Origin: Paractinoplanes deccanensis
GTDB lineage: Bacteria; Actinomycetota; Actinomycetes; Mycobacteriales; Micromonosporaceae
Assembly (NCBI RefSeq): GCF_016862115.1
Contig: NZ_BOMI01000195.1
Span: 1-60,896 of the forward strand
Reading direction: 5' to 3'
DNA: 60,896 bases
The notes beneath the pieces were generated by a model. That model did no database searches. It worked only from the letters and a program-made list of their open reading frames with translations, and was not told the origin of the DNA. Position numbers and translations under genes: made by a program. Below are positions 54,451 through 60,896 of this stretch, piece by piece. Every line of letters starts with the position of its first letter. Position 1 is the stretch's first letter.

Positions 54451-55302
54451 GTGTCTGCTGAAGAGAACCGTTCCGGCCGGGTGGTCTTGCTCGGCGCGCC
54501 GCTGGGCAACATCGGCGACGCCTCCGCGCGGCTGCGCGAGATCCTCTCCACGGCGGACGTGATCGCCGCCGAGGACACGCGCCGCCTCGCCCGGCTCACC
54601 CGCGATCTGGGCGTCACGGTCACCGGGCGGGTCGTCTCCTACTTCGAGGGCAACGACGAGCGGCGTACGCCCGAGCTGGTCGACGCGCTGGCCGCCGGCG
54701 CGGTGGTCGCCGTGGTCACCGACGGCGGCATGCCGAGCGTCTCCGACCCGGGCTTCCGGCTGGTCCGCGCGGCCCTCGACGCCGGCTACCCGGTGACGGC
54801 GGCGCCCGGACCGAGCGCCGTGACGACCGCGCTGGCGCTCTCGGGCCTGCCCAGCGACCGTTTCGTCTTCGAGGGCTTCCTTCCCCGTACGGGCTCGCAC
54901 CGCCGCTCGCGGCTGAGGGAGCTCGCCGCGGAACCGCGCACGCTGGTCCTGTTCGAGGCGCCGCACCGCATCGCGGGCACCCTGGTGGACCTCGCCGCGA
55001 TCTTCGGGGCGGACCGCCCGGCCGCGATCTGCCGCGAGCTGACGAAGACGTACGAGGAGATCCGCCGCGACACCCTGGGCGAGCTGGCCGCCGGCGCCAC
55101 CCGCGACGAGCTGCGCGGCGAGATCACCCTCGTGGTGGGCGGTGCACCGGCCGGCCCGGCGGAGCGCCCGGCCGACGAGGACCTGCGCGCCGCGGTGGCC
55201 GCCCGCGAGGCCGCCGGCGAGTCCCGCCGCGACGCGATCCAGGCCGTCGCCGAGGAGTACGGCCTGAGGAAGCGCGACGTCTACACGCTGGTGCATCAGT
55301 AG
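54451..55302 (+). CDS. rsmI: 16S rRNA (cytidine-1402-2'-O)-methyltransferase
   Basis: Methylates the ribose of C1402 in the decoding centre of 16S rRNA. The 283-aa protein begins with VVLLGAPLGNIGDASARLRE (usual GTPIGNLGD), followed by VIAAEDTRRL, VVTDGGMPSVSDPGFRLV, AAPGPSAVTTALALSGL, FEAPHRI and ICRELTKTYEEIRR, all tetrapyrrole-methylase-fold landmarks of RsmI. GTG at 54451 is chosen by family start; the frame is open further upstream. Its 3' end overlaps the convergent hypothetical gene by 7 bp. Confidence 0.95.
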   Translation: MSAEENRSGRVVLLGAPLGNIGDASARLREILSTADVIAAEDTRRLARLTRDLGVTVTGRVVSYFEGNDERRTPELVDALAAGAVVAVVTDGGMPSVSDPGFRLVRAALDAGYPVTAAPGPSAVTTALALSGLPSDRFVFEGFLPRTGSHRRSRLRELAAEPRTLVLFEAPHRIAGTLVDLAAIFGADRPAAICRELTKTYEEIRRDTLGELAAGATRDELRGEITLVVGGAPAGPAERPADEDLRAAVAAREAAGESRRDAIQAVAEEYGLRKRDVYTLVHQ

Positions 55303-56831
55303 GCGGCTGCCAGGAAGCCGGCCAGCAGGGCCAGCGGCCCGGCGAGGCTGAGCAGGATGGCGGCGCGGCGGGCGCGGGCGGTGGGGAGCTGGCGGGCTCG
55401 GGTGACGCCCGCGATGGCGTAGCCGCAGAGCACCACCAGGGCGAAACCGAGCAGCCACCGCAGCTGGAGCAGCGCGCCGGTTCCGCCGAGGTAGGCCTGC
55501 TGGCTGTCGGGGCTGACCATCTTGGCGGGGGTGACCGCGCCGGGCTGGCGGCCGGTGCCCTCGACGCCGAGCAGGGTGACCCGGGCGATGGTGTAGCTGC
55601 CGTCGGCGGCGGCGAACTGGCCGGCGCAGCGCTGGGTGACCCCGGTGCCGGTGCAGACGGTCGTGGTGGCGAGCCCGTTGTCGCCGTGGCCGACGGCCAG
55701 CCAGAACGGCTCGGCGCTGACCCACGCGAAGAAGGCGGCCACGAGGCCGAGCGCGACGAGCGAGACCTGCGCCGAGAGCGGCAGGCCCGCGGCGCGCCGG
55801 CTGTGCCGGGGGCGGCCGGCGACGCGCCGGGTCTGCTCGCGCGGCACCTCGACGGTGTCCTCGATCCGGTCGTGCCAGAACGGGGAGTTCTCCAGGCGCT
55901 CCAGGCGTGCGTCGGTGCCGGGGGAGCCGGTCGGCGGGGGCAGCGGCTCGGTGGGGCGGGCGTGCGCGCCGCCCTGCCGCGGGCGGCGGATCACCGGGGG
56001 CCGGGCCGCGGCGGGGCCGGGCTCGAGCGGCACGGTGGGGCGGTTGCGGGCGCTCGGCTCGGGCAGGACCATCACGTCCTGGTCCGGGGGCGGCGGGGTC
56101 ACCGAGGCCGTGGGCGGTTGCGGTGTGTCCGCCTCCCGGGCGGCGAGCGGCACCGCCACCTCGGTGGCCGAGGCCGGCTGCGCGTCCGCGGCGGCCGTCG
56201 GCATGGTGTCCGCGGTCGTTTGCGCGGCGGCGGTTGGCATGGTGTCCGCGGCTGTTTGCGCGGCGGCCGTTGGCATTGTGTCCGCGGCGGCCGTTGGCGT
56301 GGTGTCGGCGGCGGCGGCGGTGGGTGGTGCGGCGGCGGCGGTGGGTGGTGCGTCGGCGGCGGCCGTTCGGGCCGTCGTCCTGGGCTCGTGGCCCGCGGGC
56401 GGGCGCAGCGGGTCGTAGCGGTGCGGGTCGGGCCGGTCGTGGTCGCGTTCGACCGCGACGAAGTCGGCGACCGTCTCGGCCGGGGTGGTGAGGGCAGCGG
56501 CGGTCGGCGGTGCGGTGACCTCGGCGGACGGTGCGGCGGCTCGTGGGGCGGCGGCCGGGTCGAGCGCCTCGGCCACGTCCTGCGCGGCGGCCGCGTGTGC
56601 TTCGGCCGCCTCGCCGGCGTACTCCTTGGGCGCCGGGGGCAGCAGTGTCCCCGTACCCCCTGGGGTCTGTTGGTCCTGGGCGGCAGCCGGAGGCCGCCGG
56701 CGGGGATGGCGCGGGCGAGTGGTCTGCCGGTCGGTCTCGCCGCGCCACCAGGCCGCGTCGGGATCGGCGAACGACCACGGGTCGCCCTCGTGGCGCGGCG
56801 TTTCCCCTGGCTGTGGCGTGTCTCCGAGCAC
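55296..56831 (-). CDS. Hypothetical membrane protein with Ala/Thr/Pro repeat region
   Basis: Protein of 511 aa. The first 340 residues are cytoplasmic, Ala/Pro-rich and include about six degenerate repeats of TADTMPTAAA type (residues about 155-215). RLERLENSPFWHDRIEDTVEVPREQTRR precedes the membrane part (given only as a landmark near 310). Three helices follow (about 353-372, 445-465, 490-508) with an outside loop of about 70 residues containing two Cys (CTGTGVTQRCAG), probably a disulfide. I do not recognise a family. GTG at 56831 is divergent from metG. Confidence 0.7.
   Translation of the reverse strand: MLGDTPQPGETPRHEGDPWSFADPDAAWWRGETDRQTTRPRHPRRRPPAAAQDQQTPGGTGTLLPPAPKEYAGEAAEAHAAAAQDVAEALDPAAAPRAAAPSAEVTAPPTAAALTTPAETVADFVAVERDHDRPDPHRYDPLRPPAGHEPRTTARTAAADAPPTAAAAPPTAAAADTTPTAAADTMPTAAAQTAADTMPTAAAQTTADTMPTAAADAQPASATEVAVPLAAREADTPQPPTASVTPPPPDQDVMVLPEPSARNRPTVPLEPGPAAARPPVIRRPRQGGAHARPTEPLPPPTGSPGTDARLERLENSPFWHDRIEDTVEVPREQTRRVAGRPRHSRRAAGLPLSAQVSLVALGLVAAFFAWVSAEPFWLAVGHGDNGLATTTVCTGTGVTQRCAGQFAAADGSYTIARVTLLGVEGTGRQPGAVTPAKMVSPDSQQAYLGGTGALLQLRWLLGFALVVLCGYAIAGVTRARQLPTARARRAAILLSLAGPLALLAGFLAAAY
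56188..56360. repeat. In-frame repeats inside the hypothetical membrane protein gene
   Basis: Degenerate 24-36 bp units containing GTTGGCATGGTGTCCGCGG-type sequence, all in the minus-strand frame, followed by two 21-bp units (GCGGCGGCGGTGGGTGGTGC-G). Confidence 0.65.
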
Positions 56832-56949
56832 GTGTTCATTGGACTACGAGGGCGAGCGGTGATCACGTTCAAAATCGGGCGTGTCGGAATAAATGCGGAT
56901 CTCGCTCAGGGCGGAGCGAATCCCGTCGCAGCGACGAGGGGCGGCTCAC

Positions 56950-56955
56950 TACGCT
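56950..56955 (+). promoter_or_regulatory. Leaderless -10 element (TACGCT) of metG
   Basis: TACGCT ends 8 nt before ATG at 56964; no Shine-Dalgarno. Confidence 0.4.
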
Positions 56956-56963
56956 TGTACCTC

Positions 56964-58760
56964 ATGAGTCACGTTCTCGCCGCGGTCGCCTGGCCCTATG
57001 CCAACGGCCCGCGCCACATCGGTCATGTGTCCGGCTTTGGGGTGCCCTCCGACGTCTTCAGCCGGTACATGCGGATGGCCGGCCACGACGTGCTCATGGT
57101 CTCGGGCACCGACGAGCACGGCACGCCGATCCAGGTGCAGGCGGACGCCGACGGGGTGACCCCGCGCGAGCTCGCCGACCGCTACAACCGGGTCATCGTC
57201 GAGGACCTGCACGGCCTCGGCCTGTCGTACGACCTGTTCACCCGCACCACGACGCGCAACCACTACGCCGTGGTGCAGGAGCTGTTCACCGCGCTCTCGC
57301 GCAACGGATACATCGTCAAGCGCACCACGCTGGGCGCCATCTCGCCGTCCACCGGCCGCACGCTGCCCGACCGCTACATCGAGGGCACCTGCCCGATCTG
57401 CGGCTACGAGAGCGCCCGCGGCGACCAGTGCGACAACTGCGGCAACCAGCTCGACCCCGAGCAGCTGATCAACCCGCGCTCCAAGATCAACGGTGAGACC
57501 CCGGAGTTCGTCGAGACCGAGCACTTCTTCCTCGACCTGCCCGCCTTCGCCGAGGCGATCGGCAACTGGCTCGACCAGCGGGAAAATTGGCGCCCCAACG
57601 TCCTGAAGTTCTCCCGCAACCTGCTCGACGACCTCCAGCCCCGGGCGATCACCCGTGACCTGGAGTGGGGCGTGCCGATCCCGCTCGACGGCTGGCGCGA
57701 CCGCAACGACAAGCGCATCTACGTGTGGTTCGACGCGGTCATCGGCTACCTGTCGGCCTCCATCGAGTGGGCCCGCCGCTCCGGCGACCCCGACGCGTGG
57801 CGCCAGTGGTGGTCGGCCGACGGCGCCGGCAAGGACGCGCTGGCCTACTACTTCATGGGCAAGGACAACATCGTCTTCCACTCGGTGATCTGGCCGGCGC
57901 TGCTGCTCGGCTACTCGGGCGAGGGCGACAAGGGCGGCGAGCCGGGCGACCTGGGCCGGCTCAACCTGCCCACCGAGGTGGTCTCCAGCGAGTACCTGAC
58001 GATGGAGGGCAAGAAGTTCTCCTCGTCGCGCCGGGTCGTCATCTACGTGCGTGACTTCCTGGAGCGGTACGACGCCGACGCGCTGCGCTACTTCATCGCC
58101 GCCGCCGGCCCGGAGTCCAACGACACCGACTTCACCTGGGCCGAGTTCGTCCGCCGCAACAACGACGAGCTGGTGGCCGGCTGGGGCAACCTGGTCAACC
58201 GGTCGATCTCGATGGCCGCGAAGAACTTCGGCGCCATCCCCGAGCGCGGCGAGCTCACCGCCGAGGACGAGGCGCTGCTGGCGGTGGCCAAGGCCGGTTT
58301 CGGCACGGTCGGCGAGCTGATCGGCAAGCACCGGCAGAAGGCGGCGATCGGTGAGGCGATGCGCGTGGTCGCCGAGGCGAACAAGTACCTCTCCGAGCAG
58401 GCCCCGTGGAAGCTCAAGGCCGAGCAGGACAAGCCGCGTCAGGCGACCATCCTGCACGTGGCGCTCCAGGTGGTCAGCGACGCCAACACGATCCTGACCC
58501 CGTTCCTGCCGCACTCCGCGCAAAAGGTGTACGAGCTGCTCGGCGGCGAGGGCGTGCACGCGCCGATGCCGCACATCGAGGAGGTCGAGGACCTCGACGG
58601 CGGCCCGTCCTACCCGGTGCTGCGCGGCGACTACACGGTCGGCGCCCGCTGGGAGTCGGTGCCGCTCGTCGCCGGCACCCCGCTGGCGGCCCCGAAGCCG
58701 GTCTTCAAGAAGCTCGAGCCCTCGGTGATCGAGGAGGAGCTCGCCCGCCTGGCGGGCTGA
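56964..58760 (+). CDS. metG: Methionyl-tRNA synthetase
   Basis: Class I aminoacyl-tRNA synthetase of 598 aa. HIGH at 18-21 in PYANGPRHIGH, a zinc knuckle CPICGYESARGDQCDNC in the connective domain, and KFSSS at 351-355 for KMSKS. The anticodon-binding helical domain runs from about 400 to 540. There is no C-terminal EMAP/tRNA-binding domain, as in most actinobacterial enzymes. ATG at 56964 is chosen because the conserved N-terminus starts there; a very long upstream extension in the same frame is only the shadow of the opposing gene. Position next to rsmI and tatD is conserved with Rv1007c-Rv1008. Confidence 0.97.
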   Translation: MSHVLAAVAWPYANGPRHIGHVSGFGVPSDVFSRYMRMAGHDVLMVSGTDEHGTPIQVQADADGVTPRELADRYNRVIVEDLHGLGLSYDLFTRTTTRNHYAVVQELFTALSRNGYIVKRTTLGAISPSTGRTLPDRYIEGTCPICGYESARGDQCDNCGNQLDPEQLINPRSKINGETPEFVETEHFFLDLPAFAEAIGNWLDQRENWRPNVLKFSRNLLDDLQPRAITRDLEWGVPIPLDGWRDRNDKRIYVWFDAVIGYLSASIEWARRSGDPDAWRQWWSADGAGKDALAYYFMGKDNIVFHSVIWPALLLGYSGEGDKGGEPGDLGRLNLPTEVVSSEYLTMEGKKFSSSRRVVIYVRDFLERYDADALRYFIAAAGPESNDTDFTWAEFVRRNNDELVAGWGNLVNRSISMAAKNFGAIPERGELTAEDEALLAVAKAGFGTVGELIGKHRQKAAIGEAMRVVAEANKYLSEQAPWKLKAEQDKPRQATILHVALQVVSDANTILTPFLPHSAQKVYELLGGEGVHAPMPHIEEVEDLDGGPSYPVLRGDYTVGARWESVPLVAGTPLAAPKPVFKKLEPSVIEEELARLAG

Positions 58761-58769
58761 CGTGTCCGT

Positions 58770-58800
58770 CCCCTACGTGCTCTTTCAGAGCACGTAGGGG
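58770..58800. terminator. Perfect 14-bp stem-loop after metG, overlapping the facing gene's 3' end
   Basis: CCCCTACGTGCTCT (58770-58783) pairs with AGAGCACGTAGGGG (58787-58800), 3-nt loop. It begins 9 bp after the metG stop and includes the last codons and stop of the minus-strand gene that ends at 58785. Confidence 0.75.
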
Positions 58801-59819
58801 AAGTCGGCGATGTGGTGGTCGGCCAGCTCGCCGACCGGGGCCCACGCCTCGTAGACGCCGCGCTCGTAGCAGCGGGCGCCCGTGTGGTGCAGGGCGTCGG
58901 CGTCCGGTCGTACCAGTCGAAGCCTTGCCCACGCGTCGTCGCGTTGCAGCACCCAGCAGGGCACACCCCGCCACAGGGCCTGCTCGGCGCGGCGGCTCAG
59001 CGTCGACACCGGGTAGCGGGCGGCGCGGGTCAGCGCGCGCACCCGGAACTCCTCCGGCGGGTCCGCGACCGCCTCGTACTCCTTGTCCTTGATCATGCCG
59101 ACGAGGTGCGCCGAGCCCGGGGTGGTGCAGGGCAGGTACTCGCGGTCCGGGGTGACACCGGGCAGCGCGTCCAGCAGGGACCGCCAGCGCGGGCCGGCCA
59201 GCCGCAGCCACCCGTGCTGCTCCGGCTGATAGGTGTAGAGGATGACCTCCTCGCCGCCCGGCACGTAGGCGATGATCTGCGCGTTCGCCGGCATCGGCAG
59301 GTCGGCGAAGCCGGCCGTGATGTACTCCGGGATCAGATCCTCATTGCTGGGCGTGAAACCGGTGCCGAGCACCATCGCGCCGATCCGCGAGTGGGCGGGC
59401 AGCATCGCCAGTCCCGGCTGGGCCGGCGCGGACGGCACCTCGTAGTCGCTCGGGTCGGTGGCCCGCCAGCGCAGCGCGAACGTCACCTCGTCGTCGTCCG
59501 AGCCGTCGGTGCGCAGCAGCGCCAGGGAGCGCGGATCGTGCAGGTGGGCGATATCGCAGGAGCGATAGCAGAAGCCGTACGGGAGCCAGCCGCCCAGATG
59601 GCCGGAGACCTGCGCCGGCGAGAGCACCTTGGTCATCCGGGTGCCGCGGTGGATCGCAGCCGTCGCGCGGATGGCGCGCAACAGCGGATCGTCGCGGTGG
59701 TCGGCGGACTGGCTCATGCGCAGGACGTGCTGCCAGCTGAGGTCGCGTCGCAGGGGTGCGGACAGGGGAGGCTCGAGCGGATCAGAGCCGATCACACTGT
59801 CCTCGCCGGTCACCGTCAC
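58785..59819 (-). CDS. Conserved hypothetical protein
   Basis: Protein of 344 aa, no membrane segment. It begins MTVTGEDSVIGSDPLEPPL, contains DLSWQHVLRMSQSADHRDDP, TKVLSPAQVSGHLGGWLPYG, FCYRSCDIAHLHDPRSLALL and a C-terminal half with several WxxLxLVRPD-type segments (WARLRLVRPDADALHHTG). The C-terminal repeats look like small beta domains also seen in deaminase-immunity or SUKH-like proteins, but I would not assign them. GTG at 59819 has TACCTT 8 nt upstream. Function unknown. Confidence 0.7.
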   Translation of the reverse strand: MTVTGEDSVIGSDPLEPPLSAPLRRDLSWQHVLRMSQSADHRDDPLLRAIRATAAIHRGTRMTKVLSPAQVSGHLGGWLPYGFCYRSCDIAHLHDPRSLALLRTDGSDDDEVTFALRWRATDPSDYEVPSAPAQPGLAMLPAHSRIGAMVLGTGFTPSNEDLIPEYITAGFADLPMPANAQIIAYVPGGEEVILYTYQPEQHGWLRLAGPRWRSLLDALPGVTPDREYLPCTTPGSAHLVGMIKDKEYEAVADPPEEFRVRALTRAARYPVSTLSRRAEQALWRGVPCWVLQRDDAWARLRLVRPDADALHHTGARCYERGVYEAWAPVGELADHHIADFPYVL

Positions 59820-59827
59820 GGCCAGTG

Positions 59828-59833
59828 AAGGTA
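59828..59833 (-). promoter_or_regulatory. Leaderless -10 element (TACCTT)
   Basis: Minus-strand TACCTT ends 8 nt before GTG at 59819. Confidence 0.4.
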
Positions 59834-59889
59834 GGCGACACCGGTTGACGCCAGGTGAACAACCGGTAACCTGCGGGTCCAAGTGCAGA

Positions 59890-60801
59890 ATGTCTCACAT
59901 GTCAACGTCACCGTCAGAATCCCGCCGCGAGAAGGCCGCCCGGCGCGCCGGCGAGTTCCCCGCCGCTCCCGAGCCGCTCGCCGTCCCGGTCTTCGACAGC
60001 CACACCCACCTGGACATCACCGTCCAGGAGGCCGGTGTGCCCGGCGGCCCCGGCGCTGACCCCGGCTCCGACCCGGTCGAGGCGCTGATCACCGCCGCGG
60101 CGAAGGCGGGCGTCGACCGCATCGTGCAGGTCGGCGTCGACGTGCCGTCCTCGCGCTGGGGCGCCGAGCTGGCCGCCCGCCACCCGTCCGTGCTGGCCGC
60201 GGTCGCCCTGCACCCCAACGACGCGCCGCTGCTGGCCGACCTGGACGAGTCGCTGCGCGCGATCGAGGCGCTCGCCGCCGAGCCCCGGGTGCGCGGCATC
60301 GGCGAGACGGGCCTGGACACCTTCCGTACGGGCCCGGAAGGCCGGAAGGCGCAGGAGGAGAGCTTCCGCGCCCACATCGCCATCGCCAAGCGGCACGGCA
60401 AAGCCCTGATCATCCACGACCGGGACGCCCACGCCGACGTGCTGCGCGTCCTCGACTCCGAAGGCGCCCCGGACACGGTGGTCATGCACTGCTTCTCCGG
60501 CGACGCCGAGTTCGCCGCGGAATGCGTGCGCCGCGGCTTCCACCTGAGCTTCGCCGGCACGGTCACCTTCGCCAGCGCCGCCGCCCTGCGCGAGGCCGCC
60601 GCGATCACCCCGCCGTCGCAGATCATGGTGGAGACCGACGCGCCGTACCTGACCCCGGTGCCCCACCGCGGCCGCCCGAACGCGTCCTACCTGATCCCGC
60701 TCACGGTCCGCGCCCTGGCACAGACCCGCGGCGACGACGTCGACGGCCTGTGCGCGGCGATCTCCGCCAACGGCGAGCGGGTCTTCGGCCCCTGGAGCTG
60801 A
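59890..60801 (+). CDS. tatD: TatD-family deoxyribonuclease/metal hydrolase
   Basis: Amidohydrolase-fold DNase of about 303 aa. Metal ligands His38 and His40 in FDSHTHLD, the Glu of GIGETGLD, His in KALIIHDRDAH, His of VVMHCFSGD, and the Asp of VETDAPYLTPVPHRG. A charged N-terminal extension of about 30 residues precedes the conserved start. ATG at 59890 is listed; ATG at 59899 is equally possible, and TAACCT at 59867-59872 could be its -10 element. TatD acts in DNA fragment degradation and repair. It is followed by 95 bp with a DnaA box at the window end. Confidence 0.93.
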   Translation: MSHMSTSPSESRREKAARRAGEFPAAPEPLAVPVFDSHTHLDITVQEAGVPGGPGADPGSDPVEALITAAAKAGVDRIVQVGVDVPSSRWGAELAARHPSVLAAVALHPNDAPLLADLDESLRAIEALAAEPRVRGIGETGLDTFRTGPEGRKAQEESFRAHIAIAKRHGKALIIHDRDAHADVLRVLDSEGAPDTVVMHCFSGDAEFAAECVRRGFHLSFAGTVTFASAAALREAAAITPPSQIMVETDAPYLTPVPHRGRPNASYLIPLTVRALAQTRGDDVDGLCAAISANGERVFGPWS

Positions 60802-60807
60802 ACGCCG

Positions 60808-60816
60808 GTTATCCAC
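60808..60816 (+). promoter_or_regulatory. Consensus DnaA box (TTATCCACA)
   Basis: Exact match to the DnaA-box consensus within GGTTATCCACAGG, just after tatD. Isolated as far as the window shows. Confidence 0.45.
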
Positions 60817-60896
60817 AGGCGCGAGTCCACGGCGCGCCGATTTTCGGCAGGATGCCCTCTGGGATGGGGGCTGCCCCCTGGGAGACATCCCATGGC

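Noticed and set aside
55686..56963. Upstream extension of the metG frame by about 425 codons
   Set aside because: Gly/Arg-rich and antisense to the hypothetical membrane gene; synthetase homology begins at 56964.

Overview
This is a 60.9 kb stretch of high-GC actinobacterial chromosome (I judge about 70% G+C by eye), densely coded on both strands. Codon use, the presence of SepX/Glp, a DUF3117 protein, a Ruc-like zinc-ribbon protein and DUF6758, and many small proteins of a type I associate with Micromonospora and Actinoplanes point to the Micromonosporaceae, probably an Actinoplanes-like organism. I see no transposase, integrase, CRISPR array or rRNA. There is one tRNA (Ala, anticodon CGC).

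Layout. 0.2-3.9 kb: an orphan nuoA, a DivIVA-domain membrane protein, a SRPBCC protein, 3-methyladenine DNA glycosylase I and a secreted trypsin-like protease. 3.9-5.6 kb: an enoyl-CoA hydratase and PaaX-type repressor pair with a candidate operator. 5.8-13 kb: DUF3117, a leucyl aminopeptidase, then an O-methyltransferase/htrA/tatB/mrp/DUF1003/MgtE-N-CBS block that keeps the gene order of the mycobacterial sigE region but lacks sigE and its anti-sigma gene. 13-21 kb: PhzF, HAD, EamA, SDR and CoA-binding genes, and a radical-SAM gene interrupted by an intein exactly at the third [4Fe-4S] cysteine and preceded by a perfect actinobacterial SOS box. 21-31 kb: thioredoxin, a TrmH-type methyltransferase, DUF6758, a bacterial PH-domain protein, PHP, MarC, a RecB-type nuclease, MpaB, Fur, DUF2231 and small conserved proteins. 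31-39 kb: a CpaB-like protein, then ruc-like/FTHF cyclo-ligase (minus) and galU-glp-GNAT-sepX (plus), the order seen around Rv0991c-Rv0996, with a diguanylate cyclase gene inserted; the tRNA follows.

39-52 kb is an envelope-polysaccharide region: SDR and aldo/keto reductase, two paralogous proteins of an unrecognised family, a GAF-domain degenerate kinase, a three-gene operon (GT2, paralogue, methyltransferase-like coiled-coil protein) behind a candidate PHO box, and a matAB-like pair (deacetylase/GT2 fusion plus membrane partner) that probably makes a PNAG-like polymer. 52.8-60.9 kb returns to core genes: protein O-mannosyltransferase, rsmI, metG and tatD, in the order seen near Rv1002c-Rv1008.

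The strongest system-level signals are: (1) a DNA-damage-box-controlled radical-SAM enzyme whose cluster motif is only completed by protein splicing; (2) a putatively phosphate-regulated surface-glycan operon built around an uncharacterised paralogous family; (3) widespread leaderless promoters (TANNNT 6-8 nt before the start codon) at 13 genes; and (4) an AT-rich, hairpin-rich non-coding island upstream of matAB. Ortholog names from M. tuberculosis and Streptomyces are from memory and were not checked by search.
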